Under the pieces are notes generated by a model. That model was not told where the DNA came from. It worked only from the letters and a program-made list of their open reading frames with translations, and did not search any database. A stretch of DNA of 64,000 bases, from assembly GCA_964035575.1 (NCBI GenBank), contig OZ037881.1:1354001-1418000 (forward strand), read 5' to 3'. This document shows, piece after piece, positions 35,540 to 47,729 of this stretch. Origin of the DNA: Rhynchopus sp. YZ270_cl-10. Taxonomy: Eukaryota; Euglenozoa; Diplonemea; Diplonemida; Diplonemidae. Each line of letters starts with the position of its first letter. Within the stretch, counting starts at the first letter, position 1. The position numbers and the translations under genes were made by a program.

Positions 35540-36442
35540 ATGTCAGGAGTCACCGCACAGGAGCTGCGTGCTTTTGACATCTCTTTTTTGAAGAAGGATG
35601 CAGAGAAGCTTCTGTGGCGGGCCTACCTCCAAGGCGACCTTGAGCCTTCGAAAGCACCTGCGGCGGAGAAGTGGATGAAGACATGCGTTGCGTACGTCAA
35701 TATGGGCGACGTGGCGTCTCTGCCTGACGCACCCACCTTCTCTCAAAAGGTACTCCAAAATGCAAACCAAAGCCACTACGGCAAAGGGTACGTTTCGAAG
35801 GGCAAAGGTAGTGGCCGTGGACAGAGTGGCAAAAACAACGGAGACAACAACGATTATACCCACCAAAGAGGGCTTGCTGCAGAACGCGTACGCGAACGGA
35901 AGGAGGCTGAAAGACAGCGCATGGAAAGATGGCGCACGGAAGAGAGACAGAGGGAAGCAGAGGCACAACGGAAGTGGGAGGAACAGATGTGGTGTGAGGA
36001 ACAGGAGTGGACACAGTGGAGTCAACCGCAGACCCAGAAGCAGGAGTGGAGCCAGCCGGAGGAGAAGTGGACAGAGGAGAAGCCGCAGTACACTCCCGAG
36101 GAGTGGGCTGTATGGGAAGAACAGCAAAAGCGTAGCAGACGGGGAGGTGGAGGAGGTGGAGGTGGAGGAGGTGGTGTCAGCAACGCATCCAACACCTGCT
36201 CCTCCACGTCGCCCACGCAAGCGCATGCCCTCTGCCACCTATGCAGTAGCGACAGCCCCTACTGCAGCAAAACAGGCAAGCCACACACCAACAGCTCCAA
36301 ACAGGCCAACCCCGAACGCTTCATGTACGGCCTCATCCCAACCGTTGAAGGCCACTGCGTGCACCTCCTCGACGTGGTAGACGAAGCCACAGGCAACCCC
36401 CAGGGGATGAAGGCAAAGCTGCAGCGTTCCTACTACAAGTAG
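35540..36442 (+). CDS. Hypothetical charged, Trp/Glu-rich protein
   Basis: A single exon of 300 aa from ATG 35540; the upstream open frame is spacer translation. Residues 1-75 look globular and helical (ELRAFDISFLKKDAEKLLWR). A Gly/Ser/Lys-rich stretch follows, then a highly charged Arg/Glu/Gln helix rich in regularly spaced Trp (WEEQMW, EWTQW, EKW, EEWAVWEEQ), a Gly run, and a C-terminal segment with CxxC plus further Cys/His (LCHLC, CSKTGKPH) that could bind zinc. The last 40 residues look structured (GLIPTVEGHCVHLLDVVDEA). No family is recognised; RNA binding is conceivable but only a guess. Confidence 0.6.
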   Translation: MSGVTAQELRAFDISFLKKDAEKLLWRAYLQGDLEPSKAPAAEKWMKTCVAYVNMGDVASLPDAPTFSQKVLQNANQSHYGKGYVSKGKGSGRGQSGKNNGDNNDYTHQRGLAAERVRERKEAERQRMERWRTEERQREAEAQRKWEEQMWCEEQEWTQWSQPQTQKQEWSQPEEKWTEEKPQYTPEEWAVWEEQQKRSRRGGGGGGGGGGGVSNASNTCSSTSPTQAHALCHLCSSDSPYCSKTGKPHTNSSKQANPERFMYGLIPTVEGHCVHLLDVVDEATGNPQGMKAKLQRSYYK

Positions 36443-37314
36443 AGGGAGATCTTCCATTTTCTCAGCCCCAGATACTCAACGCAAACTAGGTGTATGCAAC
36501 CTGGATGCGTTATGTGTGTGTGGAAACGAGAGGAGAGGTACAGGGTGTGTGTCCAGAGAGAGAGAGAGTCGACCTGTTTTCTCTATTATTTGTTTTCCCC
36601 AAACAAAGTTACAAAACCCAGCAAAACTGTATATGATATTAGTCCCCCTTCTCCTCTTCCTTCTCCCGAGGTTTGGAGTGATTAGCCCAACCTTTCAGGT
36701 GAAGGGGAGAGAGAGCGTGGGCATTCCGCAGAACAGAGAACCCTTCGGGCGATGCTGTGTGAGAACCTGCCTTCGTCGGGGCTTAGGCGATTGTCGATAC
36801 CAGGGGACTAGCTCGGCTGTGTCACTGACACATTCATTTTTGTTTTTTTTTTCTTCTTGTGAGGAGTTTGCACTTTTAACTTCTCTTTCTTCTTTCTTGC
36901 TTGTACTGAGAAGTTCGTTCATGGCTCTGTTGTCGTAGCTGTACCGTGCATTTATTCAAGCATATTATTATGCAATCCCCTATTTTACCCCTCCTCCAAT
37001 GTGTTCTATTTCCATGAAGATGAAAGTAAATACCCAAAAGGTCAGCCGCGCAGTACTGCATGACTTTGTGGGGTTCGTCTAAAGGAGAACAGAGCCACAT
37101 TTATCCATATTTCCACCATTCCAATCGAATTAATTGATGATTTTAAACTTTCCAGGAGTTTTTTCTCCGTTTTTGCATATTTTGAGATAACGCATTTGTG
37201 TAATCCGGAAAAGGAGGAAAAAAAAAAGTCAGTTCTGCTGTTTTGTCCTTCCCTGATCTCTTTTCTTATGCTTTCATCCCACACAGTACACACATAGCCT
37301 GGGGAAAACAAACC
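36443..37314 (+). other. Intergenic spacer
   Basis: About 870 bp. It has a family E copy at 36852-36895, a possible degenerate family B copy near 36545, and T runs. It ends in a pyrimidine stretch with CATCCCACACAG at about 37286, about 28 bases before the TPLATE-like start. Confidence 0.6.
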
Positions 37315-40300
37315 ATGGATCTCAAGTACTCAACACTTGTTGCAGATGTGACCTCGAGCAATGAGGGCAAACAGGTACACCTACCCCGCCCCTTTCACCC
37401 TTTTCGTCTGTCTATTTACCCCACATTATCTCTACACTGCACTTCTCTACTTACTTACCTCAATAAGATAAGGTGAGCCAGCTAAAGCGGCGATATTCAT
37501 TTGACAAACCTTTTCTTTGACTCTATCACTTAAACACACCCCACATCACAGCTCGCCGCCCTGATGGATGTTGTGCAGCAGATCAACCTAGGACGTGATA
37601 TCAGCCACTGGATGCCGTCTGTTGTCTCCCGTGGTGCTGCTGTGGGCGCACACCCCAGCGTGCGCAAGCTGACCTACCACATCGCCTCTGCGTGCGCAAC
37701 ACAGCTGCGTGAGGACGACTTCAAGAAGATCCGTTCCGCAGCCTTGCGTGACCTCACACCGCCCGCAGAGCCGCCACCAAGCACCGCCACGCCACCGGCA
37801 GACGCGAAACCGTCGCCAAAGGGGAAGTCACCCAAGCCCACCTCCGTCCCCACCGACTGCGTCATCTACGCGCTGCGCTTCCTCAAGGCCCTTCCAGAGG
37901 CACGTCTTCTTGACGTCTTCGGCGACGGCACCGTCCTACGCAGTGCTGCAGCGCACCAGAACTACAAAGTACGCGAAGAGGTGGCGGAAGTGCTCTGTGC
38001 CATGGCGTCTGGTGCAGAGCCGTTGTATGAGGTAGGGCCAAGCCTGCACCCGGCGCTGGTAGGCGCGTTTTTGTCACGGTATCAAGCGATATTAGTCGAT
38101 GCGGTGCAGGATCCGGTGGATTCGGTCAGCTCTGCTGCCTTTTCTGTTCTAAAAGCGTTGCTTTGCACTGTCGATGGTGGACATCACAGTGTCGCGGCAG
38201 CACCGTTTGCACCGTACTTCCTCCGCTTCCTCGGACGCGCTGCAGAGCTGAACGCACACTACCGCGCTGCAGCACTGCGCCCCCTCACAGCACTATGCCT
38301 TGCACAGAAAGGCGTCCCCGTGGTTCTGTCGGCTACAGAGGTTGTGCGTGGGGTACTGCGTGGCAACCTTGGGCACGCAGAGGTGCCCAGTTTGGTGGTG
38401 GAAGCTGCACGGTGCATCATGCTAGTTGCAGAGGTGGAGCCAGACGCAGTGGATTCGGAGGTGACGTGGCAGGTGGCAGACAGGTTGATATGTCTGTTGG
38501 AGAGTTCGGTGGGGGTGGGCGCGCCTGTGTCGCCTGGGTCGAGCTACATCGAAGGCATCGTGCTGCAGGTGTTGGCGCTGCTGCCGAAGCTGCCGCCTCA
38601 TGCGGCGCTGCCCTTCTGCCTGCGTCTGCTGGCGTTGGCGGCAGGGTTCTCCGCAGAGCGTGGACTGCTCTCCCTGCGCACGATGCTGCTCACCACCACC
38701 GTCGACCACCTCCTCACAACCTCCCTCAACTTCGCAGCGCAACGTCTCGCCTGTGGTGACCCCCTCCACCCTGCCACCCTCTACAGCGAAATCCGCCGTC
38801 TCCGCGAACACACCTTCTGGAGGAAAAGCCGCAAATGGGCGAAAGGGCAGAACGACGAAGACACAGAAGGAGGGGGCACGACGTCACCAGAGCTGGCGTC
38901 GCTCCATGATGAGATAGTGTATGCGCTGTGCAGCGGGGTGCTCAGACTGTACTCGAATGTGGTGGTCAAGGCAAGGGAGGCGGAGGCAGAGTTCGCTAGA
39001 CTGCCCTTTGCGGAGAAGCAACAGCGGAATGAGGAGACCGGGGACGTCAAGGAGCTTTGCTTTACTGATGCAAACACCGGGGTGCAGTATGTCTCGAGCA
39101 AGGCAGGCAATGAATCGGCAAAGTCGTGTGTTCTCCTTGCAGCCTGGTGTGGTCTCGGCCTTCAGGTGTGTGACCTCTGCATTCCGCACCTCAAAATTAC
39201 CGAAAAGCGCGGTGAAACCTCCAAACCCGACCACACCGACCGCCAGCACGTCGCGGCCTTCCACCAGACCCTGCGTCTTGCTTTGAAACTACACTCCGCT
39301 GGTATCTCTGCGCTTCTCGTGTCTACGCAGTTCACACGCTACAACGACCCAACCAGGGTGTTCTCGAACAACAGAGAGGATTGGCTTGCTGTGTTGATGG
39401 CGTCTGCGAGGGGAGTTACCAAGGGGCTGGCGGTGGTGGCGTTGGACACCACAGTCATCGCACGCCACAGGAACGTCACCAAGGTGTTGATTTTGTGTAC
39501 AGTCGCGACGCTGCTGTTCCGACTCATTGACCTCCCGCATGGCGAGCCGTGTATTACCGTCGACACTGTCACCACCTCGGACACACAGAACAGCCCGCAG
39601 CGCACTGCGTCCACAGCGACGCAACGGCGAGGTTCCGTCCTATCCGGGGCCATCCCCAACGAAGACCTAGAACGTCTCGTCGCCATTACCCTGGCAAAGG
39701 CGTGTCAGAAGTATTTGGTGAGCGGCGAGCGTGAGACTATGTCGCTGGCATTGTTCGATGCGTTGCTCTCCTTCGGCGCGGTGCGCGGGAGTGAGAGCCC
39801 TGGGGGGTATTGGGAGAAGAGCGAGCGGGTGGTGGAGATGGTGTTGCGCGACGCGAGCCGGTCTGCGACAGCACCGCAGACGCTGATGGTGGTGAAGCAC
39901 AAACTGGACAACGTGCGCACCATGATGCAGGAGGCGGTTGCCGAGAACGGCCACGACAACGCAGCACTGACCCCCGCGCAGCTTGCACTCTGTGGCGTCA
40001 CGCCCTTCTCTGGGGACCATCCTGCGTTCTATCACGACGCAACCGCTGGGGACATGGCCTTGGTCACCAGCGCCTACGAAGCGGAGTTGCGTGGCCGTGG
40101 TGGCGGTGGTGTGTCGGTGCAGCGGCCACGTGCACACACTGCCCTAGTGACAGCCCCGGACGACCCCCTGACGGTGCTCGCCTCCTACCGCTGGGAAGGC
40201 CCCGACACAGTGATATGTCTTTCAATAACGAACCCACTCCCGCTGACGCTGAAGCGCCTGAAGGTGACGGTGGGGTGCAGGGGCGACATGGTGTCGCTGC

Positions 40301-43300
40301 ACCACCCACAGCTGTCGGTGTACAAGGTCAGCGCAGGGGGTGGTGCCAAGGGGAAGGTGGAGGTCTGCAGCAGGTCTGACATTATACCAAAGGTATTGTT
40401 TTTTCAAAGTGCAGATTTTTGCTTTTCCCGAAAGGCAAGAGCTTTGCCATCTTGTACACTCTCCATTACTCAAAACACCGCTTTTCAAATCTTACCACAC
40501 CGCACAGCTGTCCCCAGGCGAGACAGTCGAGATCGTGCGCACCTTCGCCATCGCGACGCTGACCCCGGGCATGGGGTTCACGACCATTCTCGACCTGCCG
40601 CTTTCAGCACATATCGCAGGACACGATACGGACGACACCTTTGACACGCTGGAGAGCAACGTCGCCGATTTGTGCAGGGTATGCAACCACACACCCCACA
40701 CACCCCATTTGCAAAACCACCACCAACCACAACAGCTCCACTCCGACTTCGTCCCCCTTGCCCTCGACGACTTCCTCGTCCCCCACCACACCGTTGCCGC
40801 CTACCCGCTCCCAGGCGCCATGGAGATGGTTGCAGGCCTGCCTGTCTGCCGCCGCCTCCACACCGTGCACGTAGGGGGCGACCTGGCGGCTCTGGAGACG
40901 CACATCGAAGGGGTGCTGTTTGACACTGCGTTTGTGAATCTGTCGCCAGCGTTTGCGGGGGACGCGAGCACCGGGCCTGGCAACACACCTGCACCCACCC
41001 CAGCCTCCCGATGGGCCTCCGCCACAGGAGCCTCGGCCTCACTCCTGCACCTCGTGTTTGTGTGCGGAGTGCGGAACCACCGACGTGTTGTCTCCACCAC
41101 ACCAGATGTGCTCTCCCTCACAGTGACCTGCGTGTCGCTTCCTGGTAGACCTGTACCAGGCCGTACCGCAGGCAAGGTTCTGCAGGGTGCAGGGGTTTCT
41201 GGTGGGAATAATAGTGGTGTCGTGTTGAGCTGGCTTTTTCAAGGAGGGGTGGAGGAGTCGTTTGCCTGTGTTGCGGAGCATCCCGACTTTGATACCTTTT
41301 TTGCGAAGCTGGCTGACGTTCGTTCAGTGGAAGGGGAAGGGGCAGATGCTGGCACCGAAGGCATTCCTGCAGAGCGGAGTCCGCTGGAGGAGTGGCGTGC
41401 GGTGAAGCAGCAGGACGCGGCGATGGGGTGCAGAGGGAAGGTGCGGAGGAAGGGGGTGGCCCCTGCGCACGATGCCTGGGAGGCGTGGCGGTGCGACGAC
41501 AGCACGCTGCTGGCAGGGGGTTACGAGGTGGCGGAGGAGGCGGTCCCGGCAGCCACAACGGAACACCACACTGCGCCCACCGACAACACGACTGCCACCA
41601 AGGACAACCCCCAACCCGTGTCGGGCAGCAGTGGTGGCAACAGCCTCTTCACCACAGCCCCTGCGGCGTTCCCCCCAGAGGGCAGCGGAGGCGGCCTCTT
41701 CGATGCGCCCCCTGCCGCCTTCCCTTCTGCAAGTCTGTTCGCAGAGCCAGTCGCGGTGCCCAGTGCGTCAACAACATTCCCCACACCATCTGAAGGATCT
41801 GGGGCTGTGCCGTCGCTGTTTGCAGGGCCCCCAGAAGGCTCATTGTTTCCGACGCCCTCTGCAGAGGTGAAGGAGGGCACGGAATCGGCGTCTGTGGAGG
41901 GAGGAGGTGTAGGTGTAGGTGTAGGTGTAGGTGTAGGTGTAGGTGTAGGTGTAGGTGTAGGTGTAGGTGTAGGTGTAGGTGTAGGTGGAGGGGTTGACCC
42001 GCCGACATCTCTCTTTGGAGCCCCCTCTGGAGAGGGGGCAGCAGTGCTGTTCCCTGCAACGCAGCAGGCGAGTCTTTTTGATGCGGTGCAGGCAGTCGTG
42101 CCAGAAGGGGGTGCAACGTCGCTCTTCCCAGTGGTGCAGCCGGCAGAGCGGTTTGGGGCAGACGGGGACAGAGAAGACGGCGAGGGAGACCACGAGGCCA
42201 AAGGAGACAGGCCAGAGGGAGCATCTGCCACAGAGGGGCAGACGTCGCTTTTTGCAGGAGGGTCTGACGTGGTGGGCGGGTCGCTGTTCCCTGCAGCTGT
42301 GGAGAAGCCTGTGGTGTACAGTGACAGCGAGGCATCGTCCGAAGGGGCAGAAGCGGAGGTGCCTGAGGCAGAGCCCAAGCCAGAGCAGACAGAGCCAGAA
42401 GCTAAGTACGACACGGATTCATCTTCTGAGGCGCCAAGCAGGCCTGCTGTTGTTGCACAGCCTGCACAGTCGCTGTTTGGTGCGGCACCTGTTGTTGCAG
42501 AGGCACCAGCTTCGCTGTTCCCAACAGTGGCTGCAGTGGAGGCACAGCAACCTGAGGCAGCCGAGCCACAGGCGAAGTACGACAGTGATTCGTCTTCCGA
42601 AGCGCCAAGCAGGCCTGCTGCTGTTGCACAACCTGCACAGTCGCTGTTTGATGCGGCACCTGCTGTGGAAGCAGCACCATCCTTCCCAGCACCCGAGACA
42701 ACATTGTTCCCGCAGGCCCAGCCTGAACAGCACGACAGTGATTCATCTTCTGAGGCGCCAAGCAGGCCTGCTGTTGTTGCACAGCCTGCACAGTCGCTGT
42801 TTGGTGCTGCACCTGTTGTTGCAGAGGCACCAGCTTCGCTGTTCCCGACAGTGGCTGCAGTGGAGGCACAGCAACCTGAGACAACCGAGCCACAGGCGAA
42901 GTACGACAGTGATTCGTCCTCTGAAGCACCAGTCCGGCCTGCTGCTGTTGTGACACAAAATCCACAATCGTTATTTGGTGCGGCGCCTGCTGTAGAGACG
43001 GCGTCGTCGCTATTCTCCCAGGCACCTGCTGGCTCAGATGCACCGTTATCCTTGTTCCCTGCAGTCGCAGCTCCAGAGCCAGAACAGACAGAGCCAGAAG
43101 CTAAGTACGATAGTGATTCGTCTTCTGAGGCGCCAAGCAGACCTGCTGTTGTTGCACAACCTGCACAGTCGCTGTTTGGTGCGGCACCTGTTGTTGCAGA
43201 GGCACCAGCTTCGCTGTTCCCTGCAGCTGTGGAGAAGCCTGTGGTGTATAGTGACAGCGAGGCATCGTCTGAAGGGGCAGAAGCGGAGGTGCCTGAGGCA

Positions 43301-44605
43301 GAGCCCAAGCCAGAGCAGACAGAGCCAGAAGCTAAGTACGACACGGATTCATCTTCTGAGGCGCCAAGCAGGCCTGCTGTTGTTGCACAGCCTGCACAGT
43401 CGCTGTTTGGTGCGGCACCTGTTGTTGCAGAGGCACCAGCTTCGCTGTTCCCGACAGTGGCTGCAGTGGAGGCACAGCAACCTGAGGCAGCCGAGCCACA
43501 GGCGAAGTACGACAGTGATTCGTCCTCTGAAGCACCAGTCCGGCCTGCTGTTGCACAACCCACACAGTCGCTATTTGATACGGCACCTGCTGTGGAAGCA
43601 GCACCATCCTTCCCAGCACCCGAGACAACACTGTTCCCTCCGCAGGCTTCACACGACACTGAACAGGCCCAGCCTGAACAGCACGACAGTGATTCGTCTT
43701 CTGAGGCGCCAAGCCGGCCTGCTGTTGTTGCACAACCTACACAGTCGCTGTTTGGTGCGGAACCTGTTGTTGCAGAGGTGCCAGCTTCGCTGTTCCCTGC
43801 AGTGGCTGCAGAACAGCCTGTCGACGCTGAAGGTTCACCTCATGAAGCAGAGCTACCGGCAGTGCCCGAGCCAGAACAGACAGAAGCAAAGTACGACAGT
43901 GAGTCATCCTCCGAAGCACCGGTCCGCCCTGCTGCCGCACAACCCACACAATCACTGTTCGATGCAGCACCTGTGGAAGCAGCACCATCCTTCCCAGCAC
44001 CCGAGACAACACTGTTCCCTCCGCAGCCTGAAGCACCGCCTGCACAGTCTCTCTTCGACGCGTCACCTACTGTCGCAGATACACCAGCCTCGCTGTTCCC
44101 CGCACCCGCACATGCAGCGGAACCTGCAGATGCACAGCCAGAAGAAGCGCACACCTCCGAGGCACCAACGCAACCTGCAGATGCGCAGCCCACACAGTCC
44201 CTGTTTCCCGCACCTGCTGTGGAAACGGCCGCACCTGAAGCAACACTGTTCCCTGCACAGGATGTGCCGGCATCTACAGCTGGGACGTTGTTCGGCAACA
44301 CCACAGAGGAAGGTGCACCTGCCGGAAACACAACACTTGACACGGGGGCACAAGGAGAAAGCGAAGCATGTCACGGCGTAGGTGTGCCGGATGAGAAAGA
44401 CGAGTCGTCCTCTGACTCTGCAGGCCCGCCACCACCAAGCAGCTCCTCATCCTCAGACGAGGAGGATGACGATGAAGTGGCAGCAGAAGGCGAGGTCACG
44501 CCATCACCTCCTGTAGGGGCTCAGGTGCAGCACCACGACCCTGCCCAGGTTGTCGCCACAGGTAGCATGGCTGGTGGGGATGCCAGCGACTCCTCTTCTG
44601 ACTGA
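37315..44605 (+). CDS. TPLATE: TPLATE-like TSET adaptor subunit with long SLF-repeat tail (4 exons)
   Basis: Exons 37315-37374, 37552-40392, 40508-40678 and 40736-44605, all phase 0, encode about 2,313 aa. The 57-nt third intron is a multiple of three and stop-free. The N-terminus (LAALMDVVQQINLGRDIS) matches the start of plant TPLATE, an adaptin-like trunk protein; alpha-solenoid sequence runs to about residue 860. From about 885, DPLTVLASYRWEG and ICLSITNPLPLTLKRLKV correspond to the TPLATE appendage/sandwich region. TPLATE is a large subunit of the TSET/TPLATE complex acting in endocytosis. Residues about 1,280-2,313 are an added tail: 28 SLF motifs, nine DSDSSSEAP-type acidic blocks resembling casein kinase 2 sites, and a Gly-Val hexanucleotide run near 1,415-1,440. 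Plant TPLATE is about 1,180 aa, so this one is twice as long. Confidence 0.75.
41905..41985 (+). repeat. Coding hexanucleotide run (GTGTAG)n
   Basis: About 13 copies of the 6-bp unit GTGTAG lie in frame inside the TPLATE-like gene and are translated as alternating Gly and Val. The run is uniform and probably length-variable between alleles. The complementary strand is also open here. Confidence 0.85.
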
Positions 44606-45175
44606 GGCAAGGGCTTCAACAGCTGGGATGCCAACAGCAACTAGAGGTTCGAGGAGGGGAGGGAGTAATATTAACGGGAATTTGGGTGCAAACGTATTTT
44701 TTGCTTTGCTTTTGAGGTGATTAGGGCTTTGGCGTACATTGTTTTTGTACCGCCTAACGAAACCATAACTCTGGTAAACATACAACACGACCCCTCTCTA
44801 CATCCCTTCCACATTTTAGATCCCAGTTTGCATGCGGTTGTCCCGAACAGAGGATACACCTGCACTGCCGCCCTCGACACGCTGAGCGGAGCCTGGTACG
44901 ACGACGCGACGCAGGACACCATGCACGTCTCTGTCGCCACTGGCGGCTGTGTGCTGACTTCCAAGTACGGTGCCACTGCGGTGGTGGGGAGATTGGCCGC
45001 CAGCTCATTTCTGTTGGCTGGGCAATTGTCTTGCAATCGTATTCTTTGAGGCTCACGGCTATTTGAACTGCGAGAACTTCACTTCACACTCCAATCACCC
45101 CAGGGTTGGTTTCGTCTCTCCCTGATCCCCAACCACCTACAGCACAACACATTCAGAATTAGCAATAAATTTAAA
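44606..45175 (+). other. Spacer containing a gene fragment
   Basis: About 570 bp between the TPLATE-like and four-TM genes. A 60-bp leader-like segment (44765-44830) also occurs at 47540-47605, upstream of the first surface-protein paralog. It is followed by the deleted gene fragment listed separately, then a C-rich acceptor-like stretch before the ATG at 45176. Confidence 0.65.
44834..45016 (+). pseudogene. Internally deleted fragment of the cupredoxin-domain surface-protein gene
   Basis: Bases 44834 to about 44988 match residues 24-74 of the paralog at 47730-51380 almost exactly. The next 26 bases match a point about 1.26 kb further into that gene (49216-49241). The junction lies in a shared TGGGG, so the deletion probably arose by microhomology. 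The signal-peptide codons are absent. The near-identity shows the fragment is recent. It could still be transcribed in the polycistron, but the reading frame cannot encode the protein. Confidence 0.85.
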
Positions 45176-45682
45176 ATGAACAGTCTTTTGGCCCGCGCGC
45201 TGGTTATTGCGTTTGCAGCAACATCCTTAATCCTTCTGATTGTGGTGATGGCAGACAACAAGAGTGTCGTTAAGAAGGATGGCGTTGGATGTGGTGTGTT
45301 TGAATGCAGTTACGGCACGAAGACAAAGGACTTGGGCGGCCCCCGTGGAGATGCGTTCCAAGCAGCCCAGGCATATGGTATCATCAGCTCCGTTGTTCTT
45401 GGAGGAGCGATCATCTGCCATCTGCTTCAATTTGCCTCACTTCTTCCGAAATCCATTGGTGTCGCTGTGAAGTACCTGCATCTGGTCGCGGCGCTGTTTG
45501 TGGCTCTCTTCTGGATTTTGCTTGTTGTGGCTATCACTAAGGACTACTACAGTCAGAACCTGTTGGATTTCTTTAACATCAACTACGGTATCTTCCTTGG
45601 TGTGGCGGCGATGATTCTTGAGATCTTTGCTTTCTTCATGTACCTGAAGACGTCTTGGGATGGATCTTACACGTCCATCTAG
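45176..45682 (+). CDS. Four-transmembrane protein (tetraspan, amastin/claudin-like topology)
   Basis: A single exon of 168 aa from ATG 45176. Four hydrophobic helices lie at about 5-25, 66-90, 98-120 and 136-157. The first extracellular loop (26-65) contains two Cys (39 and 44, VGCGVFEC), and both termini are short and probably cytosolic. This matches the claudin/PMP22 arrangement and, within Euglenozoa, the amastin surface proteins, but the classical amastin signature is not clearly present. The mapping to amastins is therefore tentative. The membrane topology itself is clear, and codon use resembles the neighbours. Confidence 0.75.
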   Translation: MNSLLARALVIAFAATSLILLIVVMADNKSVVKKDGVGCGVFECSYGTKTKDLGGPRGDAFQAAQAYGIISSVVLGGAIICHLLQFASLLPKSIGVAVKYLHLVAALFVALFWILLVVAITKDYYSQNLLDFFNINYGIFLGVAAMILEIFAFFMYLKTSWDGSYTSI

Positions 45683-47729
45683 GCAGCCGGTGCGAATATG
45701 ATCCGCCAAAGTATTTTTCACTTTTCAACTTCTCTTTTCTTGACTAAACACCCCAAAAAAGCAAATCCGACGAAAAACATTTTTCGTAAACGGTACGTAT
45801 TCGTAAACCTTACAGTGGGTCGCAACCGGTGCGCCTAATTATGGCTAACGCCAATATTTACAACCATTTTCTCCCATTTTATTTTGACGAAGAAGATGTG
45901 TGTCACGACAAGCACATTCATCTTTCAAGTTTTCTTTATTTTTATTCAATTGGCCAAAGCCGACTGAACAAAGTGCTGAGCTCACAGCTCACCTACTTTG
46001 GTCTACTTTCACATCTGATTTCTTTTCGTTGTTGAGGGAGAAAGACAGGCAAGGGGTTATCTTTGAAGATCGACGTCCCAAGTCAGAGGGTACCTTCCTT
46101 CTGCTTGCGCTTTCTGGACGACTCTTCCTAGTTGCCCTTCCCTTTTCATCAAAACGCAAGAAATGCTAATATTTCCCTCTCTTCGCCTATCATCTGTCTT
46201 TCAATTATTTATCGCAGAATGCGTGTGCACGAGAGGTACGCTCATCTTTTTCAAGTTCCCCTCCCATCATCCGGATCGCTAGCATCATACGTGGGTTAGT
46301 CAGTCCTCAATGTTCATGTCCTCAGACACCAGAACATGTGGTGGCGGTGCTGTCAAGCACCTGGGGCAGTGATTTACCTACCCCCTGTCCCCCCTGCCTT
46401 TCCCTAGGAACTTCAGACTCTCCATTTTGTCCAGGTTTTTGGTGCTGCTGCAACGCATCGGTGTTGGCCAGAGGTGCCTGTAGGAATAATTATTCCTTTT
46501 CTTTTTACACCTCGTCCTGGGTTTTTGTCCGCGAATATAGTTACTAATTAGTTACCCCACTAAATAAATCGAGCAAAAATATGGTGAACTCAGCAGAGCC
46601 CGGTTTTAAAAGTGCCAAAAACGACCCCTGTCTGTCTACTTCAGTACAGGGAGCAGAGACATACACCGCGTCTATCCCACTGGCCCTGTTATGCGGGGCT
46701 TCGTTGTTTGGTCATCTTATAAACTTTTCTTGTTTTTTGGCAAAGACAACTCCTTAAGGGATTACAGGGGAAAACCCTTACCCAGGGTCTCTCTCTCTCT
46801 ATGGGTTATTGCGTTTTAGTCACTCAACGAATCTGTTCGATTTTTTATTGCCTGTAGATGGTTAGTGCCCAAAAAATCAATAAAAGCAATAATTTTACTG
46901 TTTTGAATAATTGTTCTTTATGGAAAAAATTTTTTTCCCAGTTTGGACAAAAACTCAGGATTGAGCGTTCTTATTCTTATTGTTATTTATGGTCCTGGGC
47001 TGGACATTAAATTGCATCCGGGGGTCCGTTCCTCCTGAAACTCTATGAAGGTCTTGACCGCTCGAACCGATGTCTCCTACCTGAGAGATTACAAAACAGG
47101 AGGCGAGGAGGGGTATGCGGGGCGTTTTTATGCCTTCAGGGTCTTTTTGTTTTTCAGTTACCCTGCCTCTCCTTTGTCAGCCTTTGTCTTTCTGTTGGGG
47201 TGACTTCCCCTAGTCCTTAGGGTGCTAAACGCCCCTGCCCTCTTTTATGCAAATCCACCCTGGCAGTGCAGACTATGGTGCATCAAGCGTTGGGTGCAGC
47301 GAACTGCAGTACCTGTAAGCTCACAACTCTATAACGGAAGGTGGTCCGTCGGTTGACCGAGCGGTTGTTCCGCCCTCGTTCTCTTACGGTAAGGGTAGGT
47401 CTACTTATCTTCTGTTGTTGGCCGCAGCGTATTTGTGCTTTCATCCAGCTGGCATCAGACGTGGGTCAGCGGGAGGTATCGTTTATAAATGTGTGACTCA
47501 TGTACAAACTTTAGCATTGCACTTACCATGCCTTCCTAACACTGGTAAAAGATACAACACGACCTCTCTACATCCCTTCCACATTTTAGATTCCAGTTTG
47601 CATAATCGGGTTTACTGTCTCTTTTGATGCTCAAAACCCCAGTATTCCCTCACCCCAAAACACCTTTTCGCAAACCATCAGATAACCACAACACAACAAA
47701 CACAACCTCGCGAGCCCAGACCTTCCACA
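45683..47729 (+). other. Intergenic region upstream of the first surface-protein paralog
   Basis: 2.0 kb without a gene. It contains families E (45710), B (45894 and 46217) and C (46266 and 47408), a block shared with the spacers at 53.6 and 58.8 kb (45890-46260), and the leader-like segment 47540-47605 also found at 44.8 kb. Between 46560 and 47400 the sequence is unique in this window and shows no RNA gene that I can recognise. Just before the ATG, ACCATCAGATAACC provides an acceptor. Confidence 0.65.
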